A DNA stretch of 64,000 bases from Marinobacter pelagius. GTDB lineage: Bacteria; Pseudomonadota; Gammaproteobacteria; Pseudomonadales; Oleiphilaceae. Position 1 is the stretch's first letter. Every line of letters begins with the position of its first letter. This document shows positions 16,539 to 25,165 of the stretch, one piece after another. Location: NCBI RefSeq assembly GCF_900114925.1, contig NZ_FOUR01000004.1, forward strand, positions 1-64,000, in the 5' to 3' direction. The notes below the pieces were generated by a model, which saw only the letters and a program-made list of their open reading frames with translations, ran no database searches and was not told the origin of the DNA. The translations under genes and the position numbers were made by a program.

Positions 16539-16584
16539 GATTCCACCTCGCACACGGCTTCAGGAAATACAGCGGGATTCTACC

Positions 16585-16836
16585 CTACTCGGGCACGCCC
16601 AGTCCGGCAGTATTTTCTACCGGATCGAACCAGACCACCAGATCGCCCCGCCGGACGGCTGCCATGACACGCTCCCTCTCGGCAAAAGGGTTCTCTGTAT
16701 CATTGAGGCCATGGTAGCGGGTGCAGTACTCCTCAACCAGTCCCTGAAGCTGGTCTACGGTGAGTAGCTCCGTATCCACCACGAACTTCTCTTCGCGCGG
16801 GTCCGGCTCTGGTTGCAGGGCTGCTTCGTCGGTCAT
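16585..16836 (-). CDS. YheU/UPF0270-like small protein
   Basis: Small acidic protein of 83 residues. The stretch from LTVDQLQGLVEEYCTRYHGLND to GDLVVWFDPVENTAGL resembles the UPF0270 (YheU) pattern of a short helix, a variable loop and a terminal beta hairpin with G-x-x-V-V. A perfect GGAGGGATA precedes the ATG. It lies 46 bases upstream of gacA in the same orientation and may share its promoter. No function is established for the family, and the similarity is judged by eye, so the family name is moderately supported. Confidence 0.6.
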   Translation of the reverse strand: MTDEAALQPEPDPREEKFVVDTELLTVDQLQGLVEEYCTRYHGLNDTENPFAERERVMAAVRRGDLVVWFDPVENTAGLGVPE

Positions 16837-16964
16837 TATCCCTCCTGTGAGTAAGGGTATGTTAAGGATTTAACGCGCCGGGTAGAAGCCCCGTAACAAC
16901 AGCTCAGCTTCAAAATGCTGACATGATTCACTATCATGCGTCGCTTTCAACGGTTTGGATGCTA

Positions 16965-17669
16965 ATGAACCAGTCTGTCTTTCGCCTGACCCTTCCCATC
17001 CTGTTCGGGTACATTCCGCTTGGAATGGCCTTCGGCGTGCTGTTCGCGACCCAGCTGGACTATCCCTGGTGGGCGGCGCCACTGATGGGCGTGCTCATCT
17101 ATGCCGGGGCCGGCCAGATTCTGGCGGTCAGCCTGCTGGCCGCCGGCGCCGGCATGGTCGAGGTCTTTGTGGCCATGTTCGTCCTGAACGCCCGGCACCT
17201 GTTCTACGGGCTGTCGCTGCTGGGCCAGTTCCGGGGTGCAGGCTGGCGCAAGGCCTACCTGATTTTCGGGCTGACAGACGAAACCTATTCCCTGCTTACC
17301 ACTCGTCCCCGGGGCCCCGACCGCCACCATGAGCAGGAGGTGGACTTCCGCATTACCGGATTCAACCAGTGTTACTGGGTCATCGGCTGTGCCATCGGTG
17401 CCCTTTTGGGCGATAACGTGGCCTTCGACAGCACGGGCATCGAATTCGCCCTTGTCGCCCTGTTTATCGTGCTCACCATCGAACAATACAAGGCCCTGAA
17501 AGATGGCTTCCCGCTCTGGACCGGAGCGGCCGCGGCCGGTATCGCCATGTTGCTGCTGTCCCCCTCGCACCAGCTGATCGGGGCTATTGTCATCGTGACC
17601 GCCGTTCTGCTGGTCCACTACCGCCGCCTGAAGGACACCGGTGCAACCGAGGGCGCAAACCATGGCTGA
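16965..17669 (+). CDS. azlC: AzlC-family branched-chain amino acid exporter, large subunit
   Basis: Inner-membrane protein of the AzlC/YgaZ family, which with AzlD exports valine, isoleucine, leucine and analogues. The sequence FRLTLPILFGYIPLGMAFGVLF, then VGLIYAG-like AGAGQILAVSLLAAG and LNARHLFYGLSLL, is diagnostic. Seven or so hydrophobic segments are visible. The start is uncertain: in-frame ATGs at 16923, 16959 and 16965 all lack a strong ribosome-binding site. I choose 16965 because it puts the first family-conserved residues at the N-terminus. It overlaps azlD by eight bases. Confidence 0.88.
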   Translation: MNQSVFRLTLPILFGYIPLGMAFGVLFATQLDYPWWAAPLMGVLIYAGAGQILAVSLLAAGAGMVEVFVAMFVLNARHLFYGLSLLGQFRGAGWRKAYLIFGLTDETYSLLTTRPRGPDRHHEQEVDFRITGFNQCYWVIGCAIGALLGDNVAFDSTGIEFALVALFIVLTIEQYKALKDGFPLWTGAAAAGIAMLLLSPSHQLIGAIVIVTAVLLVHYRRLKDTGATEGANHG

Positions 17670-18003
17670 CATGACCTACCTGCTTTCCTTCATTGCCGTC
17701 GCGGCCATCGCCACCTTTGCCACCCGGGTGATCCCCTTCGTGTTCTTCGAACGGCACACCGAACACCCGCTGATCAAGCATCTTGGTCGCTACCTGCCGG
17801 CTGCGGTCATGGCCCTGCTTGCAACTGTGTTCCTCACCCGCTCGGGTAACTGGAATGCCGCCCTCCCGGGCCTGGATGCAGTTCTTCCCGGATTGCTGGT
17901 GGTGGCCATTCACCTCTGGCGGCGTAATGCCCTGCTTTCCATTGCCGCCGGCACGGCCGCTTACATGACCATCCAGCAAACCGGTTTTCTCGCGGGATTC
18001 TGA
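17662..18003 (+). CDS. azlD: AzlD-family branched-chain amino acid exporter, small subunit
   Basis: Small (113-residue) membrane partner of AzlC. Three to four hydrophobic helices are visible, with the family pattern FATRVIPFVFFER near the N-terminus and RYLPAAVMALLATVFL in the middle. The ATG at 17662 lies inside the last codons of azlC. The obligate pairing of the two genes supports the assignment. Confidence 0.88.
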   Translation: MADMTYLLSFIAVAAIATFATRVIPFVFFERHTEHPLIKHLGRYLPAAVMALLATVFLTRSGNWNAALPGLDAVLPGLLVVAIHLWRRNALLSIAAGTAAYMTIQQTGFLAGF

Positions 18004-18074
18004 GCTTTTTGCCTTTCACTGGCGTACAGCTACAGTGAAGGAAAGCCAGAAATCCATCTGACAGAGAGGGCTCC

Positions 18075-18536
18075 ATGGTTACGCTCAACATCAACGGCGA
18101 GCAACACGAACTCGACGTCCCGGATAACATGCCGCTGCTCTGGGCTATCAGGGATGTGGTCGGCATGAAAGGCACCAAGTTCGGCTGCGGTGTTTCCCAG
18201 TGTGGCGCATGTACCGTACACCTGGATGGCGCGGCCATCCGTTCCTGCGTGACACCGGTATCTGCTGCCAAAGGCGAGATCACAACCATCGAAGCCATGG
18301 CCGATGACCCTGTGGGCAGCAAGGTCCAGCAGGCCTGGCTTGACCTCGGTGTCGCCCAGTGTGGCTACTGCCAGGGCGGCCAGATCATGAACGCCACCGC
18401 CCTCCTGAAAAAGACGCCCAACCCGGATACCAGCGAGATCGTCGATGCCATGGCCGGCAACCTGTGCCGCTGCGGTACCTACAACCGGATCCTCGCCGCC
18501 ATTGAGCGCGTCGCGGGCAAGGAGGATCAGGCATGA
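18075..18536 (+). CDS. iorA: Isoquinoline 1-oxidoreductase-type [2Fe-2S] subunit
   Basis: Small electron-transfer subunit of a molybdenum hydroxylase. The 153 residues carry two [2Fe-2S] sites. One is plant-ferredoxin-like, with Cys38, Cys43, Cys46 and Cys58 (GCGVSQCGAC ... SC). The other is an alpha-helical cluster from CGYCQGG and LCRCG. GAGAGGG precedes the ATG. The gene overlaps iorB by four bases. Two-subunit enzymes that lack a separate FAD subunit belong to the isoquinoline oxidoreductase / aldehyde dehydrogenase group and usually pass electrons to cytochrome or quinone. The substrate here is not deducible. Confidence 0.88.
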   Translation: MVTLNINGEQHELDVPDNMPLLWAIRDVVGMKGTKFGCGVSQCGACTVHLDGAAIRSCVTPVSAAKGEITTIEAMADDPVGSKVQQAWLDLGVAQCGYCQGGQIMNATALLKKTPNPDTSEIVDAMAGNLCRCGTYNRILAAIERVAGKEDQA

Positions 18537-20866
18537 GCAGATCCGACGACAGACTCTTGCTGGCGAACGTCAGCCGCCGCCGGTTCCTCATGGGCCTCGC
18601 CGGTGGCTCGGCGCTGGTACTGGCCGCTCGCTGGGATATGCCCCTGGCCAATGAAAAGGCGCAGTTCGGTGCCGGCGCCATGCCCGGTGGCTGGGTGGAC
18701 GATCCGAACGTATTCATCCATATCGATTCCGACGGTACCGTCACGGTGGTCAATAACCGCGCCGAGATGGGCCAGGGTATCCGTACCAGCCTGGTGTTGC
18801 TGGCCGCCGACGAACTGGGTGCGGACTGGGACCGGGTGAAAGTACGCCAGGCGGAAGCCAACCAGGAAAAGTATGGCAACCAGAATACCGACGGTTCCCG
18901 CAGCATGCGCCACTGGTATGACCCCATGCGCCGGGCCGCAGCCGCCGCCCGTCTGATGCTTGAACAGGCCGCCGCCAACCAGTGGTCGGTGCCCTTGCAC
19001 GAAGTCCGAACGGACATTCACAAGGTCATTCATACGCCATCCGGTCGGGAACTGGGCTTTGGCGAACTTGCGGAAGCCGCCCGTGAGCTGGAGGTACCCG
19101 GCCGCAACGACCTGGTGCTGAAAACCGATGACGAGTTGCGTTTTATCGGCCGTGAATCCGGCTACATCAACGGCAAGCTGGAGTCCGCCCACCCCAAGGC
19201 CATTGACGGCGAAGACATTGTTACCGGCAAGGCAATCTTCGGGGCCGATGTCGAGGTGGAAAACCCACTGTATGCCGTGATCGCCCGCCCTCCGGTCTAT
19301 GGCGGCAAGGTCAAAAACTACGATGACTCGGAAACCCTGAAAGTGCCGGGCGTGGAGAAAACGCTGGAAATCGAGGGTACCGGGCAACCGGCCGGCTTCA
19401 GTCCGCTCGGCGGTGTGGCGGTGGTCGCCACCAATACGTGGGCAGCCATCGAGGGCCGCAGGAAACTGAAAATCGAGTGGGACAACGGCCCCGCCGGGGA
19501 CAATGCCAGCTACACCTCCGAGGCCTATCGCGAGGCGCTGGAGAAACGTGCCCAATCGCCTGGCCGGGTTATCCGAGACGGGGGCGATGTGGAAAATGCC
19601 CTGAAGCAGGCAAGCAAGACCGTCTCTGCCACCTACTACATGCCCCACATGGCGCAATCCCCCATGGAGCCGATGGTGGCAACCGTGGTGGTGGCCAACG
19701 GCGAGGTGGAAGTCTGGGCACCGGTGCAGAATCCCCGTGCTACCCGCGACACCGTTGCCGGCCGGCTGGGTCTGGACCGGGAGAAGGTGCGAGTCAACGT
19801 GACCCTGCTCGGCGGTGGTTTCGGCCGGAAATCCAAGCCGGATTACGCCGCAGAAGCTGCGACCGTGGCCCAGGCCTTCGAAGGTCGCCCAGTCCGCCTT
19901 CAGTGGACCCGCGAGGATGATATTCATCACGCCTACTTCCACGCGGTGTCGGTTGATCACCTCGAGGCAGGGCTGGATGATGAGGGCAAGGCCGTGGCAT
20001 GGCGCCACCGCACCCTGTCACCCAGCATTGGCTCCCTGTTCGCTCCCGACCCGGAACACAAGGGCGAATTCGAGCTTGGTATGGGCTTCAACACCATGCC
20101 GTTCAGTATTCCCGCCATCCGGCTTGAAAACCCGCCGGCACCGGCCCACGTGAGAATCGGCTGGTTCCGCTCGGTATACAACCTCCCCCATGCCTGGGCC
20201 ATTCAGAGCTTTGCCCATGAGGTCTCGGTAGCGGCAGGCAGGGACCACCGGGATTATGTGCTCGAGTTGCTGGGCCCGGGGCGGGAGATCCATAACCTGA
20301 CGGTAGGTGATGGCTGGAACTACGGTGAAGACCCGGAGATGTATCCCATTGATACGGGGCGCATGCGTGCCGTGGTCGAAAAAGCCACAGAGGCTGCTGG
20401 CTGGGGCAAGAAGCTACCGGAAGGACGAGGCATGGGACTGGCCTTCCATCACAGCTTTGTATCCTACACTGCCATCGTGTTCGACGTGGAAGTCGATGAC
20501 AGCGGCAACGTGATCATCCACCGGGCCGATATTGCCTTTGACTGCGGCCGGCAGGCCAATCCGGAGCGGATCCGCTCCCAGCTCGAAGGTGCCTGCGTGA
20601 TGGGCATCGGCGTCGCCCTGATGAGCGAAGTCACCTTCAAGGATGGCGTTGCGCAACAGGACAACTTCGATACCTATCTGCTGCCCCGGATGCCGGATGC
20701 GCCGAAGGAAATCCATATCCACCTGATGGACCGCCAGGACGAACCCATGGGTGGCGTGGGTGAGCCCGGCCTGCCGCCGGTGGCCCCGGCACTGTGCAAT
20801 GCCATCTACGCCGCCACCGGCAAGCGCATTCGCCGACTGCCCGTGGGTGACCAGCTAAAGGCCTGA
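18533..20866 (+). CDS. iorB: Isoquinoline 1-oxidoreductase-type molybdopterin subunit
   Basis: Large molybdopterin-cytosine-dinucleotide subunit (777 residues) of the xanthine dehydrogenase superfamily. The N-terminus has a twin-arginine signal (SRRRFLMGLAGGSALVLAA), so the folded complex is probably exported to the periplasm with IorA as hitch-hiker. Cofactor-binding blocks are visible: GQGIRTSLVLLAADEL near 85, LLGGGFGRK near 425 and GGVGEPGLPPVAPAL near 750, with the catalytic-type Glu in GEPGLPP. AAGGAGGATC precedes the ATG inside the end of iorA. No XdhC-like maturation factor is adjacent. Specific substrate unknown; an aldehyde or N-heterocycle is likely from the family. Confidence 0.88.
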   Translation: MSRSDDRLLLANVSRRRFLMGLAGGSALVLAARWDMPLANEKAQFGAGAMPGGWVDDPNVFIHIDSDGTVTVVNNRAEMGQGIRTSLVLLAADELGADWDRVKVRQAEANQEKYGNQNTDGSRSMRHWYDPMRRAAAAARLMLEQAAANQWSVPLHEVRTDIHKVIHTPSGRELGFGELAEAARELEVPGRNDLVLKTDDELRFIGRESGYINGKLESAHPKAIDGEDIVTGKAIFGADVEVENPLYAVIARPPVYGGKVKNYDDSETLKVPGVEKTLEIEGTGQPAGFSPLGGVAVVATNTWAAIEGRRKLKIEWDNGPAGDNASYTSEAYREALEKRAQSPGRVIRDGGDVENALKQASKTVSATYYMPHMAQSPMEPMVATVVVANGEVEVWAPVQNPRATRDTVAGRLGLDREKVRVNVTLLGGGFGRKSKPDYAAEAATVAQAFEGRPVRLQWTREDDIHHAYFHAVSVDHLEAGLDDEGKAVAWRHRTLSPSIGSLFAPDPEHKGEFELGMGFNTMPFSIPAIRLENPPAPAHVRIGWFRSVYNLPHAWAIQSFAHEVSVAAGRDHRDYVLELLGPGREIHNLTVGDGWNYGEDPEMYPIDTGRMRAVVEKATEAAGWGKKLPEGRGMGLAFHHSFVSYTAIVFDVEVDDSGNVIIHRADIAFDCGRQANPERIRSQLEGACVMGIGVALMSEVTFKDGVAQQDNFDTYLLPRMPDAPKEIHIHLMDRQDEPMGGVGEPGLPPVAPALCNAIYAATGKRIRRLPVGDQLKA

Positions 20867-20884
20867 ACCAATGACGAGGGTCTG

Positions 20885-22942
20885 TTACAGGCCCTCGTCG
20901 GTCTCCACCCGGTTCCGACCGCCCTTCTTGGCGGCATACATGGCCCGGTCTGCCCGCTGGATAATGGACTTGCGCTTATCCTCGGGGCGCCAGGTGGCCA
21001 CACCGATACTGGCGGTAATGACGGTTTCCACTCCGGGCACCGCCACCTCGGCCACGGCTTGTCGAACCCGTTCCGCCAAGGCCACCCCGTCCCCGCGCCC
21101 GGCACCGGTCGCAAGGATGACAAACTCCTCACCACCCCAACGCCCGAGATGATCCTCCTGACGCAACACATCAGCGGCCTTCCGGGCAACTTCCCGCAGC
21201 ACCTCATCACCGGCCGCGTGGCCCCAGGAGTCATTGATATTCTTGAAATGATCGACATCCAGCAGCAGCACTGAAAACGGCAAACCATGGCGCCTTGCTT
21301 TCGCCAGCTCCCGGTCCAGCTCATATTCAGTGCGGTAACGGTTCCAGAGACCGGTCAGGGAGTCATGGCTCGCAGCATGACTGAGTTGCTCGTTGGCCTG
21401 CGCCAGGGCCGCGCGCTCTGTCTTGAGCAGCTCGTTCAGGCGGGTGATCTCACTGATTGATGCCAGCAGCGCCATGTCCTCTGCCAGGTCCACCGCAGCA
21501 AGGCGCTCTACCCGTTTCCAGGATTCACTGCTGCCTTCCGTGGCTTCCAGCCAGGAACCAAAGGCCTTGCGGAAGGTTTCCTCCTCCCCCGGCGCACTGG
21601 TCAGGATATCCACTTCCGGACGGCCCTCCCAGTATATGCCTCGACCATGTTCTCCCCGGAACACCATAAACCAGCTGGTCACCCGCTCGCCCGGTAGCGG
21701 AACGGCGAGCAGTCCGCAGGCTGCGCCAAGCTCCAGCCCTCGGGCCAGCGGCTCCTCTTTCAGACTCGCCGACACCCAGGGTGACCGACCCTGCTGTTCG
21801 GCGTTCAGCCTGGAGACCAGTTGGTCGAGCGAAGCGGCGGGAGGGACCTCTCCGAGCGCTGCAATATCCCCGCTGTTGGCATAGGCCATGCCACTGGCGC
21901 GGAACAATCCCAGCCAGTCGGGGGCGTATTTCTCCAGCATTCTGGCCGGAGACAGCCCGACTGTGATATCGGCAGCCAGAAAATCCCTGGACTTGTGAAC
22001 GCGCTGTAAGAACTGGGCTTCCATACGGGATTTCAGCAGGAACAGGCGCTGGGTGGCCATCAGCACCAGAGTGCGCGCCGCATCTCTCAGGGTTGGAGCA
22101 AGGGGAACCGGCTTTTGCGAGGTGCAGGTAACCAGGCCCCAGAGGCCTGAGGGACCGACAATAGCGATCGAGAGCAGTGCCTGAGCCTGGAAATAATTCA
22201 GATACGCGGTCTGTCGCCGGGACGGGGCCCGGAGTACCGTCCCGCTGGCATCGACGGCGGCCAGCTGCTCTTTCGTCATCCCACCAGAAACAAGCACCGG
22301 CACCAGGCCAGCCTCGAGGTCAGGAATGCTCCGCACCTGGTGCCGGGTCATCTTAGAGCGTTTTGCCAGAGGATAAGCGGAGGCGGAAAAACGCTGACCC
22401 CGCAACGGAGAAACGCCCTTGCGCTTACTCTCGGCCAGAAAGACGCCATGGCCCTGCTCGTCAAAGTGCGCCACCACCACCCGGTCAAACCTGACCAGGT
22501 CGCGAACGCCGTCCACCAGGATATTCATCAGATCATCGGGATTACGGGCATTGGCCAGTTTGCCGAGCCAGCGGTTGACCGTTCCGGTCATCCGCCTGGT
22601 TCCCAGTCCCGTCAGGGGTTCAATTTCGACGACCACCCAGGCCCCCGAACGAAAGGCATTCACCTGGAGGCGAATCTGCCGGCCCTTGTTCTCCTTGCGG
22701 ATGGACACAGGCCCGCTAAGCACATCATCCTCAGCCAGTTCACGGCGAATGCGCGCCAGCACCCGTGCACCGAAAACTCCCTCCGGAGACTGGTCAAGCA
22801 GGGTTTCGGCAGGAACCTGCAGGAAATACTCGGCATTGGCACTGCACTGGACAATACGATCCAGCGATCTCGTTAATACCAACAGGCAGCCACAGGGCTG
22901 GATCCTGAGAGAACTCCGCTGAAAACCGTTCGGTCCGGGCAT
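20885..22942 (-). CDS. Diguanylate cyclase with degenerate bacteriophytochrome-like PAS-GAF-PHY core
   Basis: Signal-dependent synthase of cyclic di-GMP, 685 residues. Residues ~10-110 look like the PAS domain of phytochromes (RIQPCGCLLVL, where canonical proteins have IQPHGxLL). Residues ~125-310 look like the bilin GAF domain (DLVRFDRVVVAHFDEQGHG, then SIAIVGPSGLWGLVTC). Residues ~320-480 look like PHY, including an IYWEGRP element like the tongue WGGNP. After a helical linker comes a complete GGDEF domain: GGEEF at 603-607 with the inhibitory-site RQED at 594-597. No N-terminal bilin-binding Cys precedes the PAS motif, and the PASDIP and bilin-contacting histidines are replaced. It probably senses something other than light. 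Confidence 0.85.
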   Translation of the reverse strand: MPGPNGFQRSSLRIQPCGCLLVLTRSLDRIVQCSANAEYFLQVPAETLLDQSPEGVFGARVLARIRRELAEDDVLSGPVSIRKENKGRQIRLQVNAFRSGAWVVVEIEPLTGLGTRRMTGTVNRWLGKLANARNPDDLMNILVDGVRDLVRFDRVVVAHFDEQGHGVFLAESKRKGVSPLRGQRFSASAYPLAKRSKMTRHQVRSIPDLEAGLVPVLVSGGMTKEQLAAVDASGTVLRAPSRRQTAYLNYFQAQALLSIAIVGPSGLWGLVTCTSQKPVPLAPTLRDAARTLVLMATQRLFLLKSRMEAQFLQRVHKSRDFLAADITVGLSPARMLEKYAPDWLGLFRASGMAYANSGDIAALGEVPPAASLDQLVSRLNAEQQGRSPWVSASLKEEPLARGLELGAACGLLAVPLPGERVTSWFMVFRGEHGRGIYWEGRPEVDILTSAPGEEETFRKAFGSWLEATEGSSESWKRVERLAAVDLAEDMALLASISEITRLNELLKTERAALAQANEQLSHAASHDSLTGLWNRYRTEYELDRELAKARRHGLPFSVLLLDVDHFKNINDSWGHAAGDEVLREVARKAADVLRQEDHLGRWGGEEFVILATGAGRGDGVALAERVRQAVAEVAVPGVETVITASIGVATWRPEDKRKSIIQRADRAMYAAKKGGRNRVETDEGL

Positions 22943-23030
22943 CTGGTTGGTGAAATCCTTGGGAAAACCTCAAGGAAATTATACACTGCCGCCACGATTT
23001 GCCCCTGCACTATTTGCCCATGGCCCCGCG

Positions 23031-23978
23031 ATGAACCTGATCGACATCTTTCTCCAGACTCTGGAAACCACCTTACCGGTATTTGCCATGGTCTTTATCG
23101 GACTCGGGCTGCGACGGATTGGCTGGATCGACGGCCCCTTCATCAACACCGCCTCTGCCCTGGTCTTCAAGGCAACACTGCCAACGCTGGTATTCCTGAG
23201 CATCATCCGTGCCGACCTGAGCACCGCACTGAATCCGGAGCTGCTGCTGTTTTACCTGCTGGCCACCCTTGGCGGCTTCGGGCTGACCTGGCTCTGGGCA
23301 ACCTGGCGCGTGCGCAGAGAGGATCGCGGGGTTTATGTGCAAGGGGCTTTCCGGGGCAACTGCGGGATTGTCGGACTGGCGCTGGCGGCCAATCTGTATG
23401 GCGATTTCGGGTTATCTGCAGGCGGTATCCTGCTCGGCCTGGTGATCATTTCCTACAACGCACTCTCGGTGGTGGTGCTGATCGCCTACCAGCCCGGTCA
23501 GTCCGCCAGCTGGCGCAAGATCATCCATGACATTGTCCGCAATCCCCTGATTATCGCCGTGGTGGTGGCCATTCCCTTTGCCTGGCTCAATATTGGCCTG
23601 CCCACCTGGGTGATGACCAGCGCTGACTATTTCGCGTCCCTGACCCTTCCGTTGGCGCTGCTGTGCATTGGCGCCACCGTATCCCTGAGCTCCATTCGCA
23701 GCGACAGCAAGACCGCGTTCGGTTCAAGCACCATGAAGATGATCGTATTGCCGGCCCTGTGCACCGCCGCCGGGTGGTTGGCCGGTTTCCGGGGGGCGGA
23801 ACTCGGGCTGATGTTCCTGTTCTTCGCCAGCCCGACCGCCGCTGCCAGTTTCGTGATGGTCAAGGCACTCGGTGGCAATGATCGCCTGGCGGCCAATATC
23901 ATTGCCCTGACCACCCTGATGGCCAGCATTACGGTCACTGCCGGCGTGTTCCTGTTGCGAAGCTACGGCATCATCTGA
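23031..23978 (+). CDS. AEC-family transporter (auxin efflux carrier-like)
   Basis: Inner-membrane carrier of the bile acid/AEC type, 315 residues with about ten hydrophobic segments in two inverted halves. FAMVFIGLGLRRIGWID and GAFRGNCGIVGLALAANLYG are typical of the family, with a second conserved region near LALLCIGATVSLSSI. The ATG at 23031 starts the first helix (MNLIDIFLQTLETTLPVF). A longer open frame to 22947 has no plausible ribosome site. Its stop overlaps the convergent kinase gene by 16 bases. Substrates of bacterial members are mostly carboxylates such as malate or malonate, but the substrate here is unknown. Confidence 0.85.
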   Translation: MNLIDIFLQTLETTLPVFAMVFIGLGLRRIGWIDGPFINTASALVFKATLPTLVFLSIIRADLSTALNPELLLFYLLATLGGFGLTWLWATWRVRREDRGVYVQGAFRGNCGIVGLALAANLYGDFGLSAGGILLGLVIISYNALSVVVLIAYQPGQSASWRKIIHDIVRNPLIIAVVVAIPFAWLNIGLPTWVMTSADYFASLTLPLALLCIGATVSLSSIRSDSKTAFGSSTMKMIVLPALCTAAGWLAGFRGAELGLMFLFFASPTAAASFVMVKALGGNDRLAANIIALTTLMASITVTAGVFLLRSYGII

Positions 23979-24730
23979 GAAACGACCGTACGAACCGTTT
24001 CGAAACCGCGCTGACAACCACCCAGGTAACCGCCGCCAAACAGGTTGTAGTGGTTCAGATAGTGGTACAGATTGTAGATGTCCCGTTTGAGGGGATACTC
24101 CGAAGAGCGTGCGTACATCCGGTCGTAGGCCTCGTAGAACGCCTCGCCGAAGCCACCGAACATCTCCGTCATAGCGAGATCCGCCTCCCGGTCACCGCAA
24201 TAGACCGCCGGGTCGATCAGCCAGGGGTTATTCCTGTCAAACAGGGCATTGCCGCTCCAGAGGTCTCCGTGAAGCAGGCTCGGATGCTCACAAGTGCCAT
24301 CCAACCACCTTGCCAAAGCCTCGCCGTGACGCTCGATCAGCGCCTCGAATTCACCACGGATCTCCGCATTCCGGATCCGGCCCACCTGATAGCCCAGGCG
24401 GTCTGAAACGAAGAACTCGCCCCAGGACTCCGACCAGCGATTCGGTTGCGGCGACAGCCCGATGTAGTTATCCCGCCCCCAACCATAGCGATCCTGCCTC
24501 AGCCGGTGCATCAGGGCCAGGCCCTCTCCAAGCATGGCAAGGGTTTCGGCAGTAGCAGGCTCGGATTCGATACCGGTGATCTCCAGCACATTGTTATCCA
24601 CCCGGGCCACTTCCGGAATCCGCACATCGGTGACCCCCGCCTGCGCCAGCGCAGAACGAAGGCTCTCCAGTCCCTCCGCCTCGCAGATCAGCGCATCGGT
24701 AAATCCGCTGGTATTATGTTTGGTGAACAT
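23963..24730 (-). CDS. Fructosamine-3-kinase-like protein, short form
   Basis: Member of the fructosamine kinase / protein-ribulosamine kinase family, which phosphorylates sugar adducts on proteins so that they fall off. The catalytic loop HGDLWSGN and metal-binding DPAVYCGDREADLAM are intact, as is IGLSPQPNRW. At 255 residues it is about 30 shorter than E. coli YniA (286). It begins at the region of the ATP-binding Lys (MFTKHN) and lacks the glycine-rich beta hairpin before it. The frame is closed by a stop 18 codons upstream of the ATG, so the missing part is not a start-site error. AGGTAGAG precedes the ATG. It may be a natural short form or a truncated gene. Confidence 0.82.
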   Translation of the reverse strand: MFTKHNTSGFTDALICEAEGLESLRSALAQAGVTDVRIPEVARVDNNVLEITGIESEPATAETLAMLGEGLALMHRLRQDRYGWGRDNYIGLSPQPNRWSESWGEFFVSDRLGYQVGRIRNAEIRGEFEALIERHGEALARWLDGTCEHPSLLHGDLWSGNALFDRNNPWLIDPAVYCGDREADLAMTEMFGGFGEAFYEAYDRMYARSSEYPLKRDIYNLYHYLNHYNLFGGGYLGGCQRGFETVRTVVSQMMP

Positions 24731-24812
24731 GACTCTACCTTTCCTTGAATCGTTTCCCGCCGGGGCGTTAGATTGAACTCAGGCTAACATGTAACGGAGT
24801 CGCACGACTGCT

Positions 24813-25091
24813 ATGGACAAGAAGCGCTGGAAAATGCTGATCTCGGGCAAGGTGCAGGGAGTCTACTACCGGGCCTCCACCGAGAAGGAAGCCAATCGGC
24901 TGGGGCTGTCAGGCTATGCCAGGAACCTGCCGGACGGGCGCGTTGAGGTGATTGCCGAAGGAAGCCCGGAGGAACTCCAGCAACTGCACCAGTGGTGCCA
25001 GGAAGGGCCACCTGCGGCCAAAGTGACTGATATCGAGGTTGAGGAGCAGCGGGCGAATGGGGAGTTCTCGAATTTCGGGGTGCGGTACTGA
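24813..25091 (+). CDS. acyP: Acylphosphatase
   Basis: Small (92-residue) cytosolic hydrolase of acyl phosphates such as 1,3-bisphosphoglycerate. The signature GKVQGVYYRASTEKEA contains the catalytic Arg (Arg21), and GYARNLPDGRVEV contains the catalytic Asn (Asn38). The length is typical of the family. The gene is monocistronic, divergent from the fructosamine kinase-like gene and convergent with the large cytochrome gene. Confidence 0.95.
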   Translation: MDKKRWKMLISGKVQGVYYRASTEKEANRLGLSGYARNLPDGRVEVIAEGSPEELQQLHQWCQEGPPAAKVTDIEVEEQRANGEFSNFGVRY

Positions 25092-25097
25092 GACAGG

Positions 25098-25131
25098 GAA
25101 AAGCGGGCCGACCCACAGGGGCCGGTCCGCT
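25098..25131. terminator. Imperfect hairpin between convergent acyP and the cytochrome gene
   Basis: AGCGGGCCGACCC and GGGGCCGGTCCGCT form an imperfect GC-rich stem flanked by AAAA on the left, which reads as a short U-run for minus-strand transcription. It is placed as expected for a shared terminator between two converging genes. Confidence 0.5.
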
Positions 25132-25165
25132 CTGAACATGATAATCTGCCTTGGTACGAACCCTC

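Noticed and set aside
20885..22942. Functional light-sensing bacteriophytochrome
   Set aside because: The expected bilin-attachment Cys, the PASDIP motif and the two conserved histidines are all replaced, so light sensing is unlikely despite the domain order.
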